DNA from: Ulva prolifera
Taxonomy: Eukaryota > Chlorophyta > Ulvophyceae > Ulvales > Ulvaceae
NCBI GenBank assembly: GCA_023078555.1
Contig: CM041199.1
Span: 2,848,513-2,912,512 of the forward strand
Direction of reading: 5' to 3'
DNA length: 64,000 nucleotides
In this document: one piece after another, positions 19,741 through 32,126 of the stretch
Position numbering within the stretch: the first letter of the stretch is position 1
How the letters are laid out: every line of letters begins with the position of its first letter
Notes under the pieces: generated by a model
The model's database searches: none
What the model was told of the DNA's origin: nothing
What the model saw: only the letters and a program-made list of their open reading frames with translations
Position numbers and translations under genes: made by a program

Positions 19741-22700
19741 ATGAGCTCCCTGCGGGAGCCTAGGTTGCTAGACCTTGACGATGACGTGTTGAGTCAGATT
19801 CTGTGCTCTGCCTACGGAGTCGGTGCGAATGATCTTCCAATTCTTCAGCTTGGCGTTGGTGCCAAGTCCGGAGTCTCGCTCCTTACAGCAGCGCAAACGT
19901 GCCATCGGCTTCGGCACATAGTTCTTCACACCCTTCCGACAACGGTCGTTGCCCGCTTTAAGGCAATTGTTCGCCCTGGACTCTCAGCTGGCATCCAGAG
20001 CAGGTTCGGGCGCGGGAAAGACCGCAGCATCGTCGAGCCACGTCCACACGATTTTAAGTCAGCTACAATCATGGACATTGGCTCCACTCAGAAGCCTCAT
20101 GGCCACCTCAGGTGGTCCAGTCCGGAGAATTCGCTGGAGCACCGATGCCTCAACGCTGCAGCTGTGTCCGTGGAGACCGCTACTTTCGACGCGCTGGTCA
20201 ACTTCAAGCACCTCCGCAGCCTCGATCTGGTCGGCTGTAAGTTTACGTCTGGCCCTAGTGCAATGACACGGGTCGCTCAGATGGAGGGCCTGCGACAGCT
20301 CTGCTTCACTATTCATGTAGGCGTGTCGCAGAACGCCCTGGCGCTCCTAGCGAAGCTCTCCAACCTCAAAGTCCTCGGACTCCTGGCTGAGAACTCTCCT
20401 ATCATAAACGTGCGTATCCGTTGCTGTCTCATGCGCGTGCTGGAGCACATGCATTCTCGTCATCTGCTGCTGTCCCTGGCAGTGTCGTCTCCTGTGCAGT
20501 GCTGTACATGTCAGAAGCTGTGCAATACATGTCAGTAACGGCATCACTTCACAGGTTCCTGTTCTATCTGCGTCTGACCGTTACCAGACTTGCGCCAGCA
20601 GCGCTGCCGTGCGTCCAGGCCTCTACCGCACCTCACCCATGACTCACCTGCAGGTCTCTCTGATGGCCGACACCTTCCGCAGCCTGCAGACGCTGGAGTC
20701 CCTGACCATCGACTGCAGCCGCGGCCTCTCAGAGGCCGCCCTAACCGCCCTGCCGTACCTCACCCGCCTCACCACCCTCGACCTCATGCGCAGCAACCCC
20801 AAACTCGACCTGTTCGCCCACAAGTCGATGTACGCCGACGCGCCGCCGCCCCGCAGCATGCCCGTTCTCGCGCCGCGTAGCACGCACAGCGCGCTTGAGC
20901 GCCGAAGCATGACTGCGCGGACCTCCCTTGACCGCGGGGTCGACCCCCGTGCCCCGGTGTTCTCATCCGCATCCCGCACACCCGTAGCCCCACATACCCC
21001 CCGTCCTCTCACGGCCGTGGCACCGCCGGCGGATGAGGCTGAGCGCAGCGGTGCCGCACGCGGGGCAGATCAGCCGGCCGAGGACCCCCTAGCCACGCTT
21101 CCGCCGCTCCCGTCCCAGCCGCCGTTCCCATCCCTGCTGCAGCTGCGCCTGTCACACCTGATCAACTCGTCGGTGGACAGCATCCGGGCCTTCCTCGAGC
21201 GCTTCCCCTCGCTGCAATGCCTGGAGCTCATGCATTGCGAGCAGGCGACGCGCGCCTCGCTCGCGCCGGTCGCGGGCATGACGGGCCTGCGCCGTCTGCG
21301 CCTGACGGCGTGCCCGCGGGTCGAGACGCTGCCGCGGCGCTCGGGGCTGCCGCCGCTGCAGGAAATCGATCTCACGGCCTGCGGCGCACGCAACGACGCC
21401 CTGGAGGCACTCGCAGGTGCGACACGGCTGCGCATGTGTTGATGTCTACCTGCGACGAGTCTGTCCAAGACGCCACAAATGTATGCGGCGTGGTGTGCTG
21501 TGGCCGTTCTGTGTCCCGACGGCGGATTCACGGACTGGGATTGCCTGGCCCTCTGGCCCAGGCAATCCCTGTCGTAAGAATTCCGGACGCTATTGCAAGC
21601 CGGCAGTTATCCACCGCATTCCAGCGAGGCACGCGGCTGGCTTGCCAGTTTCCATTGGGCTGCTTGTGTCCGCCACCGGTGTTCAGCCTTGCCTTGGGGT
21701 CGGTGGGCTGTCACCGAAGTCTTCCAGTTCCTGTAAGGCGCTGCTGGTGCCCCCCGCATCGATCTGCTGGTGCTCGTATACTTTTTGTTCTATCCACATC
21801 GCAGCTCATCTGCTCCGTCGCGATACTCTGCCAGTGGCAGGCAGTCCATCCCCCATCAAGTTCAAGCAGTCCAATGCACTTTCAATTTTTTGGTCGCGGC
21901 GCCAATGCTATGTCCTTCGTTGTTAGATCATGCCGTGGGACTATTTGAAGTCTCTGGCGAGTGTGCCACCCATCTCCCTGTCTCCAGCAGAGCGGGCTCT
22001 TCCTGCTCGCTGCACTATCATTGTCAGCCCAGTAGAGGACTACAAGCACCTTTGCCCTGCCAGCGGAGATGCACTGCCCACCGCCAAGATGGTGGGACCC
22101 CCCCGGGCTTACAAAGGGGACTGCATGTGGAGCAGATGACCAGCCAACATCCCCAGCAACACGCATGCATGCCAACACACATGCGACCCGACTCCACCGT
22201 CGGCCATACACCAACAACACAGGCATGCTCTGCAGGATCAGGGTGCACAGAAGGATCAGGGTGCACCGACGGCCACCTCGGGCCGCAGCTGCTGCGCTTC
22301 TATAACTGCAAGGCCCTCACCGCCGCCGGCCTCGAGCAAGAGATCGACTTGAGCCAGCTGCGGGGTCTGTCGCTCGCGTTCTGCACCGGCATGACCGCCG
22401 ATGACCTCGCCGCCCTCTCACCCCACCTCCCCGCCCTCGAGGTGCGCCTGCCCGGTTGCAGCTCTGCCGAATCGCTTGCCCAATCATTCCTTCCCGGTTG
22501 TGTTTTTTGTTATGTTCTGATACAGCGCACTCCGCCTTCTGCGCCACGCATGTGGCGCAGGAATGTGCGCCGGGAGTCACCAACGCTGTTTCCAGCAGAC
22601 CCGTCTCTCTCCCCGATGCCACGTCTGTTAACTGCGAACTCGGCCGTGAGCGTGTGTTGATACACTGCACGTTTGCGGGCAGAGCATGCGGTGCGTCTCC

Positions 22701-23385
22701 ATGCGTGTGAGGGGCGCATGCGGTGCGTCTCCATGCGTGTGAGGGGCACATGCGGTGCAGCAACGTACATGAGCGGTACTGCACAGGCTCACGCGTCAGT
22801 GCGGCACATGACGTGCCATTGCGCGCTTGACTTGTGCGAATGCGGTGCAGATGCGTGCCTGCGTGCTGTGAATGCTATGAGACCACATCGACAACTCGAG
22901 CGTGCGCCACGGCTGCGTGCCCCTGTGGTGTCCGTGTGCTGTGCAACCACATGCATGAGGTTAGGGCGCGGTGCAGGAGCTGTCGCTGGAGGGCTGCGTG
23001 CCTGTGGTGTCCGTGTGCTGTGCAACCACATGCATGAGTTGAGGGCACCGTGCAGGAGCTGTCGCTGGAGGGCTGCGTGCACCTCAAGGGCGGCGAGGCG
23101 CTCACCGTCGCGGCGGGCCTGCCCGCGCTGCTGCTGCTCGACGTCACCTCCATCAAGGTCCACGACGGCGACCTCGCGCTGCTGCAGCCGCTGGCGCGCC
23201 TGCGCGCGCTGCGCATGCGGCGCCAGGTCGGCGCGTCCGCCGTCGCGCGCATGGCGGCCACGTCGCAGGCGCCGGTGTGGCCCGCGCTCATGGCGTGCCC
23301 GCAGTCGCAGCGGTGGATCGCGGCGGCGCTCGGGCCGTGGGAGCCGTTCACGAGCAGGGCATGGAGGCTGCCAAAGCTGGCGTGA
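19741..23385 (+). CDS. F-box and leucine-rich-repeat protein
   Basis: Four exons in matching phase: 19741-20409, 20654-21416, 22260-22441 and 23056-23385, 647 residues. The N-terminus is F-box-like (LLDLDDDVLSQIL...TAAQTCHRLRHIV). LRRs of the cysteine-containing/AMN1 kind follow (FKHLRSLDLVGCKF, LSNLKVLGLL, LQTLESLTIDCSRGLSEAAL, LQCLELMHCEQAT, LRRLRLTACPRV, LRGLSLAFCTGM, LSLEGCVHL). A low-complexity Ser/Pro/Arg insert lies at about residues 280-370. Such proteins usually choose substrates for an SCF ubiquitin ligase; partner and substrate are unknown. Introns 2 and 3 are repeat-rich, and the acceptors of exons 3 and 4 are each duplicated. The start is the first ATG that gives a full F-box. 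Confidence 0.8.
22911..23080 (+). repeat. About 80-bp tandem duplication including a splice acceptor
   Basis: Two copies of a block run from TGTGGTGTCCGTGTGCTG through GTGCAGGAGCTGTCGCTGG. Each copy carries the GTGCAG acceptor and the first codons of exon 4 (positions about 22976 and 23056). Only the second copy runs on into the exon. Confidence 0.9.
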
Positions 23386-26300
23386 CGGATGCTGGTGCCC
23401 TCCGCAGAAGAGATGGCCGTGCCTCGGGCGCACTCCGCTGGTTCGGCGTGTTGCCCATGATGGATGCACGAGCCCGGCCGTTGTTGGGGCCACTTGTGGG
23501 CTGCTCCCCATATCTCTCACATGCATTTTCTTCGTCGGGCGTTGTGCTGCCCTTTTTTACTTTAGAATTTTCCGTCAGCTATGCCGGTTACTCCGTGTTG
23601 CTGCTGTGGCCTCATGTGTTGGTGGAGGTATGGCAGCAGGCCAGTGCGGAAGGCAGACACTCTGCACTCGGCCAATGACCAACAACGGTGTTCTGCGACC
23701 AGTGCTACTCGTGGGTGGTGTGTTGATGATAATTGGTGTTGAGGGGATGATGGGTGTTGCGGAGCTTGAGACTCCTCCTGGGGGAGAACGTAGCTTCCAG
23801 CTGTGATGCTGAGGTTGTTATTTCTGTTTGAAGGCGATGCGCTGCACAGTGCAGCCGGTGTCGTATGATGCGTAGCCAGTGCCAGGTTTCAGCAGTGTTA
23901 TATTTAGTTTTTTGCGTGTGCCTGTGAGGCCAGCTCGACTCGTAAGTCCAGTGAGATTTTGCGGCCATGAGGATGTATGCAAGATGGCACTTTACAGTAC
24001 CGATGTTGCGTAGTCGTTATTAAGGGCTAATGTTGCTGACTATCGTTGCGTGAGCATGACTGAGGCAAACATTGTCCGACAGGACAGCCTTCCGAACATT
24101 GGGGTTGCTGGTGGACAAACCGACCGCAATGTGAATTCGTGTGAAACACAATACATGCAGCTGTGCCCGTAGAATCTCGAGAGAGCACATACACGTTCAC
24201 CTCGCAGAGGTCTGAGCAAAGCAATGCTACACCACCGCCACATCTCTGACGGAAATCAGAGCCCGAATATTGCATTGAGGTCAGAGGCCTGGGACTGTTT
24301 CAATCTGTGTCTATCAGCAGTATATCTCAGCTTGATATGCTCTAACCCCGGGGGTGAAAGCTGCTGCTACGGTGCAATGCGAAATGCAAGTCACCCTCGC
24401 CAGTGAAGATTTTCAATACTAGCGTTTAAGTGGCCACAAACTTCGTTGCCAGTGATACGACCTATACAACGTATCAGTGCCTACAATCAGCCGTGCCAAG
24501 CAGCATCGCAGTAATGCTAGTGGCAGTGCATTCACAATGCCGCTCGAAGGACTAACAGATAGCGCATACATTACTCTGCTGTGTTGACGTAGTCCTGCCT
24601 TGACCAAGACGTGTTTGTGCATGCAGTTGCTGAAAGCAAGATTCTCGCTGGTTGCTGAAAGCCTTCTCAACATGCTTTTTGAAACACCGGCCGACTGCGA
24701 TATGTTGCCATGAGCCCTGTATGTGGGCGATCATCGCTGAGCTGGAGGTGTGAATATTTTCCCACTCATGTCACCGCATTCAAGGTGTCGGCTTCGTGCT
24801 AGCTCTGGCATCAGCGCAGGCGGAAAATGTGATTCCCGACAGACATGCCTCCGAGAGGTGCAGCATAAGAGAACACTTCCCTGCACAAACATAGTCAGAG
24901 ACGTGAGCAAACATGATCGGATAAAGGTCTAGACATTCAACCTCGGAGTCAATGCAAGGTGCCGTGAACCGTTCATAAAAGTCTCCAACATTGAGTTCCA
25001 TCTTGAGGGCTTTCACGCAGCCTGCTATACCAGCTCCAATCTGATTGCAACCTCTACGCGGGACCATGCAGCAGCATGGGATGCAAGTTTGATACAGGGT
25101 GTCCAAGCTGGGGGTGACGAACCGGGATCCTCCACAGCCATGACAACTGCACGTGTTGTGGTGGAGAGTTGGCCTTGATGTCTGCCACGCTTGCTGAACT
25201 TCTTCGCCAGCGGCGAATGTGTGAAAGCCACTCCGCTGCTTGTGCTACAAAATCGTTACATCTGAGACTCTTCTTCGAGCACGTACATCTTCCCAAACCG
25301 CATATAGACGCAAGCCGCGTACCTTCGGATTTGATGCGCAGACGACGAAATTCCTCTTCCGCCTCCGAACAAACTTACAGCATTTACATAGAAGGCGAAG
25401 AGATGACTTCACCTTCATTTCAAGCCAGTGTCTGTACAGCAGGTAGCAATTTGGACGTTGTTGCAGTGAAAAGTACCAATGTGCGGTCACGAACAGCCAG
25501 ACAGTGACCTAACGATGATCATTGCAACTCTAATACACTACTTGTCAGTTGCATAAGTCCAGGCTCGTGATCGGGATAAAGCAGAAGTGTGTCTACACGC
25601 GACACCTGCTCACAGAACAGCATGCAGCAACAAGATGGCCTACTCCCACCTGGGCAAGTCGCGAAGGCGTCAGCCAATTGCAGTTCGATGCTGCTGAAAC
25701 ACAATGCCTGCGAGTTAGTAGGCCATGTCAAACCGCCTGATCGTGTGTGTTCCGGCATGTCTGTTTGCGCAGCTTTCTATCGAGCGAATCGAGTGGTAGG
25801 CAGTTTCGGTGCACAACGCCCGCGATTGTTCTCATTTGTAAGACAACTGTCAGCGGCTGCAAGATCAGGAGGTCAGCCACGTCGGAAGAAACAGGGCCAG
25901 AAGCGGCCACGGAATACGAAGGAGACGCCCGCCCCGGGTACTTCGATGTCAACGCTGCGGGTGCGCGCAAACAAACATGCTGAAGCTCGCTGCAATCACC
26001 GCAATTCTAGACAACATCCAGAATTGCTGCGGGACTTATTATTGGCCGTGCCATGCGTTTTCCGCTCGTTCGCAGTCTTCGAGTCCCGCTTGTAGGTGCA
26101 CATGCGCACTCAATCTTGCAAGAGAAGTCCCGGATATATGATAGATAATCACTTACAGTAAGTTCCATTCTGCGTTCTACCTAGCCTCTGTTTCGACAGC
26201 GGTAGGGCATGTTTTGCATTGTGGACCAGAGGCGCCACATTGTCACAGATGACGAGCCTGCAGCAGGCGCAGATAACAGTGTTTGAATTTCTATCAGCTT

Positions 26301-26502
26301 TCGCGGAGGCGGTCCTCAGTATTCTTCTGCTGAGGACCGCCGTGTAGAGCAGCTCTGCCAAGCATTCCCCATGAAGCCGGCATTGAGGACGGCAGCACAG
26401 GAACTCCTCCACCTGCTGCATGTCATCCCAGAGGCTGCATATTGACGCCATGCTGTCTGTGCTGCCGAACTCAACACTTCACCGTGGGGGTGTGATGTGC
26501 AG
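23386..26502. other. 3.1-kb region without a confident gene
   Basis: I find no gene I can name. Hints include a minus-strand Cys-rich open stretch near 24055-24250 with plausible splice sites, and further minus-strand frames near 24780-25230 (one with NVGDFYERFTAPCIDSEVECL). Together they might be exons of an unrecognised minus-strand gene. The 26150-26450 minus frame (CRPQCRLHGECLAELLY) overlaps the DBR1 upstream region. Part of this stretch must hold the DBR1 promoter and its first coding bases. Confidence 0.3.
25757..26095 (+). CDS. Possible small protein with mitochondrial-type N-terminus
   Basis: An open frame of 112 residues from ATG 25757. The first 30 residues are Arg/Ser/Ala-rich and lack acidic residues (contains RPRLFSFVRQLSAAAR), like a matrix-targeting signal. 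A basic stretch follows (RRKKQGQKRPRNTK). No family is recognised, and the frame could be chance. Confidence 0.25.
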   Translation: MSVCAAFYRANRVVGSFGAQRPRLFSFVRQLSAAARSGGQPRRKKQGQKRPRNTKETPAPGTSMSTLRVRANKHAEARCNHRNSRQHPELLRDLLLAVPCVFRSFAVFESRL

Positions 26503-29500
26503 GTAGCTGTGAATGGCTGCAGCCATGGCGAGCTCGACACGCTGTATGCCACAATTGAGGACATCGGCATGAAGACTGGGAAGCCGATCGATCTCTTCAT
26601 CAGCTGCGGAGACTTCCAGGCTATGCGCAACGTGGACGATCTGCACTGTTTTGCTGCACCTCCGAAGTATCGAGCGATGAAGGACTTCCACCAGTACTAC
26701 TCCGGGGCAAAGGTTGCACCAGTCCCGACCATCTTCGGTGAGCTTCTGTGTGTTAGCATGACAACTTTGTTGCTGTCATCTGCTCGCTTCCAGCTTGCGG
26801 CATGCGTCTACAGTGCAGAGCTGCTGGTCCCGCTCAGCGGCTTGCTCGCCTCCTGCGCTTTCGTTCGTGGGTCGGGCGTTGGGCGGTGATGTACGAGACG
26901 CTCAACGGTAGTGCTTCCTTGCATGCTGCAACATCCGCACGAGATTTATGACTCAGTCGCATGGAGAGGCTTCCCATCGTTGAAGCCAGTGGCACCATTC
27001 AAGTGACTTCCCTCGGCTGTGCTGTGTGGCTCTGTGTGCAGTATTGAATCTGTCACATCCTATTGTGTTTTCACTGCATGGAAGGCTGCTGTTCCTCGAC
27101 GGCACCAAGTCATATTCACTTGTACTGATGGGAGAGTAGGCTCATCTGACCTACACCTTTTCTGCCAAGTCTGCCCTGTGGGGTCGCCAGGTGCTTTTGG
27201 CGGAGTCCTGCCGCAGAGGCTTTCCTTGCGAGCTTCCCAAAGCAACACCGCATGCCCTCACATGTCCCTCATGCTATGTGCTCCCTGGATTCCTTCACCC
27301 ATCCTCCATGCACGCTGCGACCTTTTCGTGCGTAGGAACGGCTTGAGCAGTGTTGGGTCGCCTTGCAGCAGTGTTGGGTCGCCTTGCAGCAGGTCCGGGT
27401 CTGCCATCCAGAACAGCGACGCGAACAGTTGGGGTCGATTCATATGAACGTGCACGACTACCCAACCCTGGGGTGGAACCACCGCCATTGTCGAACCCGC
27501 GTCACCGCCGCCGCCCACCCCCCACCGCCCCCACCGCCCCCCCTCTGCGCTGCGAGTGCATAACCGCATGACGGCGTGCAGTGCTGCAGTCGGCGGCAAC
27601 CACGAGGCCGCCAACCACCTCCACGAGCTCTACTACGGCGGCTGGGCGGCGCCCAACATCTTCTACATGGGTGCCGCCGGCGTCGTGCGCTTCGGCGGCG
27701 CCCGCATCGCCGGCCTCACCGGCATCTACAAGGCCCACGACTACGCCTGTGGCCACCACGAGCACCCGCCGTACGACAACCGGTCCGTGCGCAGCGCCTA
27801 CCACGTCCGCGACCTTGATGTGTACCGCCTGCTCAAGGTCCGAGCCGCCCCCCACCGCCCCCTTCCCCTCCCCTCCCCTCCCCTGCATGTTGTATCAGTG
27901 CATCGACCCCTCCTCACGTCCATCCCCTCATGCGATTGACAGCTATGCACTAGATGTCATGGCCCAGCAACGGCGTGGATAGTACCGAAGGCTCTTACGA
28001 TTGGTATTGAGGGCTCCAACCTCAATGGAGCTGTTGGTCGCGTTGCGCGATGTCAGGGCGCTGCTGCGGGTCATGTGGGTCCCGCACCCAACACCACTTG
28101 ACCCATCGTCAGAGTCTACGGGTTTGGTAGCCCCTCGGCAACTTATATGTGTCAGCTCGGAGCGCTTCGCTGCAGTTGTGGCTGACCTGCATTCCCGCCG
28201 CTGCTGGCTGCAGCGTTTGACCTGACTCTAGAACTCCTTGCCGTAGCCAACGCCCTGGTAGTTCCAGCATCCTCTGTGCCCTGCGGATAGCTACCCAGTG
28301 TCGAGTCCACTGGAGAGACTTTATCACTACTCCATCCTGAGAGGTGCGGTGGTGCAGGTGAGCGGGGACGTGGACATCATGGTGTCGCACGACTGGCCGA
28401 CGGTCGTGCCGCGCTACGGCGACACTGCAGGCCTGCTTCGCTGCAAGCCCTACTTCGCCGACGAGGTCAACAGCGACGCCCTCGGCAGCCCCGCCAACTG
28501 GCAGCTGCTGCAGGTGCGGCCCGACCCACATGCATGCAGCTGCTGCATGCGCCTGGGCGTTGGACTGCCTGTACCTTGGCCACAGCTCGTCTCAGTGTGC
28601 ATGCCATCACGTTGCCTGCATAGGCGTTGTCCTCACCAGGCATCATGGCCACCGGGCTTCTTTTCATCTAGGCGATCCCTTTTACAAGGCATAATACCCA
28701 CCCTGCCCATGCAGCAGTGTTGGTTCGCCTTACAGCATTCTCAGGGCTGCCACCCAAAAAGTAGACCTGGATATTCGGAGATGTTCTATTTGATCGGGCC
28801 CGATGACCCAACACTCCCAGGTAGCCCCATGCTATGCGATTGTACAGGCCTCCCGCGCCCATGCATGCCATTTCACACGTGCACAACCTCTCTCCATGCG
28901 CTCATGCACGTCAACAGGTGTGTGGAAAGCAGCCACTCCTTCAACCAGCATCCCACTGCGACACACATACCGCATTTCAATTCCAGGTCTGCCCGTGGTG
29001 CAGGCGATGAAGCCACGGTACTGGTTTGCCGGCCACCTCCACGTCGCCTTTGCTGCGGCGGTGCCTCACGGCCCCGCCGGCGTGCTGCGGCCGGGCGACG
29101 CCGGCGCCGAGCGCGTCACGCGCTTCATGGCTGTTGACAAGCCGCTCCCGCGGCGCACGTTCGTGCAGGTGCGAGCCATCACCCCATGTGCACGTGGCCA
29201 CAGGTGCCTGGATAGCCGAGAACGTGTGGCTGCGTGTGCGTGGCGCGCCTGCCATGTGACCTGCATCGCCAAGTCTGCGTACGTTGCGTGCCGGGAATGT
29301 GGTGCCTTAATATCGAGCAGCACCAATACGGCTGCTGCAGTGTGCCTTTGGACCACAAAAACATGGTGACATCGGTCACAAAGCTGTCATGGGCGAGGAG
29401 TACTGTGAATGATAGAACCATCCACAGTCAGGACCCAGCCCCTGTCAACACGCGGGCTGCCTGTGTTGCTCAGCATAACCATGTGCATCAGTGTTGGGTC

Positions 29501-30373
29501 ACCGGGTCCGATCATATGTGACAATTCCGAATAATCAGGTCTAATTTCCGGGTGGCAGCCCTGGAATTTCTACAACGCGACCCAACACTGATGTGCATGG
29601 AGCCATCTTGTGGTTACAATGCTTTGTTGTGTGCCGTGGTGCTTTGCCATGCGATGGCTGGAGCATCAGGATCCCCATGTACATGCATGGGACCGTATGA
29701 CACACAGCTGTTTCCAACAGCATAGTGAGCGCCGCCGGCAGTGCAGATCATCGACGTGCCCGTGGCGGCGCTGGGGCCGAAGGAGGTGCAGTACGACCCC
29801 GACTGGCTCGCCATCCTGCGCGAGACGCACGCCATCATGAACCTCTCGCGCTCCCCGACGCGCTTCCCCACCGCGTTTGCCGCGCCGCCGCCGGCCGCCG
29901 CGGAGCACCGCGCCGCCGTCGACGCGGCCCTCGCGGCAGCAGGGGGCCCCGCGATCCCGCCGGACGGGTTTGCGCGCACGGTGGACCCCGGCAAGCGCGG
30001 CCAGGGCAACATGCCGACCGCGGTCCCGCGGAACCCGCAGACAGAGGCGGTGCTGCGGTTGATAGGGCGGCCATGGAACCTCGGCGGGGAGGCGGGTGCG
30101 GCGGCGCTGGGGGTTGCCGGGGTGGTGCCGCTGACGGGGGATGACCTGTTGGGGAGGGAGGCAGACGCAGCTGTACAGGTCGGTGGCGATACAATGTTCG
30201 AGGCGGTCGATATCCACAACATGGATCCGCATGCGATCAGCGATGCGAGGGCGGCGGCGTCGGCAGAGGGGAACGGGAAGGCTGTGGGCGACGGGGTAGG
30301 CGGGGGCGGGCCTGGGACTACGGTGAGAAACCCGGAGGAAATAGATATTGATGGGTCCAGTGATGACGGGTAG
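26503..30373 (+). CDS. DBR1: RNA lariat debranching enzyme
   Basis: Hydrolyses the 2'-5' branch of excised intron lariats in the nucleus. Exons in matching phase: 26503-26737, 27590-27837, 28358-28513, 29004-29168 and 29747-30373, 476 residues as seen. Metallophosphoesterase motifs appear in order: [41 protein letters not shown] and AGHLHV. The C-terminal tail, with the NPQTEAVL block typical of DBR1, is Ala/Gly-rich and ends in an acidic stretch. The frame opens with VAVNGC after a splice acceptor (TGTGCAG). Since DBR1 proteins start Met-x-Val-Ala-Val, the initiator must lie in a tiny upstream exon that I could not place. Introns 1, 3 and 4 each hold a copy of one MITE family. Confidence 0.92.
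27349..27470. mobile_element. MITE-like repeat in DBR1 intron 1
   Basis: Begins AGTGTTGGGTCGCC, with that start duplicated in tandem, and ends near CTACCCAACCCTG. It is related to the copies in introns 3 and 4 and is the most decayed of the three. Confidence 0.55.
28716..28815. mobile_element. MITE-like repeat in DBR1 intron 3
   Basis: 100 bp from AGTGTTGGTTCGCC to GACCCAACACT, an inverted terminal pair of about 11 bp. The inside (GGGCTGCCACCC, GATCGGGCCCGATG) resembles the other two copies. Confidence 0.7.
29479..29600. mobile_element. MITE-like repeat in DBR1 intron 4
   Basis: 122 bp with a perfect 22-bp inverted terminal pair (CCATGTGCATCAGTGTTGGG to its complement). The inner sequence includes GGGTGGCAGCCC, in reverse relation to the intron-3 copy. 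No coding capacity. Confidence 0.75.
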
Positions 30374-31494
30374 GTGCCTGCTTGCTGAGCCGGGGTGGGT
30401 TGTTCGGGGAGAGGGACAGAGATGGAATGTGTGGGTATGGTGCTTCATCCATGTGCTGGTGATCTATCGTTCGTCCGTAAGCTTGTTCAAGCCTGTTCGG
30501 GAATGAAAATCTCCTTTGGTATGCTGCACAATGAATTGCAGAAATGTGAGTGTATTGCATTTCATGAATCCTGGAACCCGTCTGGCTGTCCAGTGTGATG
30601 TCAATGGCCCTGTGGCTTGGTGGGAGCCACCAACAGGATGTTGATAAACCTCGTCTTGTCTGCGGTGGACTCTCGACAACCGAGAAACTCTGTCCTGTAC
30701 TCTATTTGGTCAACAGTTGTTCGCACATGCTGTTTCGCAAGTGATGATGTTCGTGCGTGCATGCGCAGGAATCAGGTCCGCGCGATTTAACCTGCGATAC
30801 AGTCTCCAGCCTGAGCACCGACGCATCGAAGATTGTTAATACTTGTGGAGCAGCAATGCTACAAGATGCTGGGGATCATGGGCAGCCCGGCCCGCCAACG
30901 CTGTAGGCACGCTCGTGGCCGGGTTGCGTCTAGGACGTAAACAGCGCAGCAGACCGGTTCTTCCCAGGTATCGTGCAGAAGGTCCCGTTCTGCCACATCG
31001 TACTAGTAGTGTGCGCATCGGAACGATGCGACCACGCTTGTAGCATGGCTCGATCAGCACTTGAATGGAGTGGTCGTATGAAAACTGTAGCACTAACCAA
31101 ACCAGTGGACAACAGAAGCGCGGGCACGGCTTCTTTGTTTAATATCCTTTGGCGCATCTGCACTGGCGTTCGGCTGTGTGAAGCCTTCTCTGAGGAGCCA
31201 CGCGTGTATGTGAGTCCACGACAAGCGCATGGTCACAGGTGCCCCGTTGCGAGATGCTTGCTGGACTGGAGCCCTACAAGCCCGTTACCAAGACAGGAGC
31301 CACGCCAGACCGGATGATGAGTATACCACTAGGTGTGTACCACATTTCCTTCCGATTCTTCGACGTCACAGTGAGCGACTGAGCGTGTAGACAGCATCGT
31401 GCCTGCTTGATACATTGTGCATCAAGCGAAAATAGCCACATCCATGGCGGGTATAACCAGATTCATAGATTTTACTTAAGCTCATCCTCGTGGT
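30374..31494. other. Intergenic region, DBR1 to small gene
   Basis: 1.1 kb with no convincing coding frame or repeat. It would hold the DBR1 3' UTR and the promoter of the next gene. Confidence 0.4.
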
Positions 31495-32103
31495 ATGCCA
31501 AGCCGTTCAACGGAGGAGGGCAGCAAACAGGAAGCAGACTCAAGCGCTACCGCTTTTGCCCTCAGACATGGCGATGTTCCTTTCAACCTGCAGACGATAA
31601 GAACCATTGTTCAGCACAGTACGGATTTGCAGCCAGCGGGGCCATGCCCTTGCTTCGACTGGCTTACTGGTCGTTCTGCGATCAGCGACCGAGAACACAT
31701 CCAGTTGGCTGAGACACGAAACAAGGACGATATGTATAAACAGTTGTGGACAGAGGGTATGATGTCCAGTCGGCAGAAGAAAGCCCGCCAAGGGTCATGG
31801 GACGAGCGCTTAAGCATAACTTTCGGACACAAGGACTCCTCAAAGGTGCGTGTCGCAAAAGCTCCATGCATTTCGTTAGCGATCCCCTGACAATATGGCT
31901 GATCCGCTCTTGCGTTGTGATGATCGTAGATGTCCGGGCTGGGAAGGTCCATGCCTGTGCCAACACCCCATTCCGTTACCAGACCTTGCCAGCACACTCA
32001 CGACGTGGCGTGTACAGACAGCCATCGTAATTTGCTACCACAGGTGCTTGCGATGCGACCTTCGGGACCTCACAGTGCTGTGGCAGCATTGGTGTCCATC
32101 TGA
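31495..32103 (+). CDS. Small hypothetical protein, two exons
   Basis: Exon 31495-31845 (117 codons) ends at a good donor (AAG, then GTGCGT). It joins in phase to 32044-32103 after CACAG, giving about 136 residues. The protein is mixed charged, with a Cys pair (PCPCFDWL) and a basic patch (SSRQKKARQGSWDERL), and no membrane segment. I recognise no family. It ends only 23 bp before the proposed WDR48 start, so it could instead be 5' exons of a longer WDR48 transcript, although WDR48 proteins do not normally carry such an N-terminus. Confidence 0.4.
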
Positions 32104-32126
32104 ATTAAGCAGATGCACTCTATCGA

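Noticed and set aside
22673-23806. A 377-residue + strand frame and a 245-residue minus frame
   Set aside because: Arg/Ala-rich shadows of the GC-rich F-box/LRR exon 4 in other frames; they run through introns and repeats.
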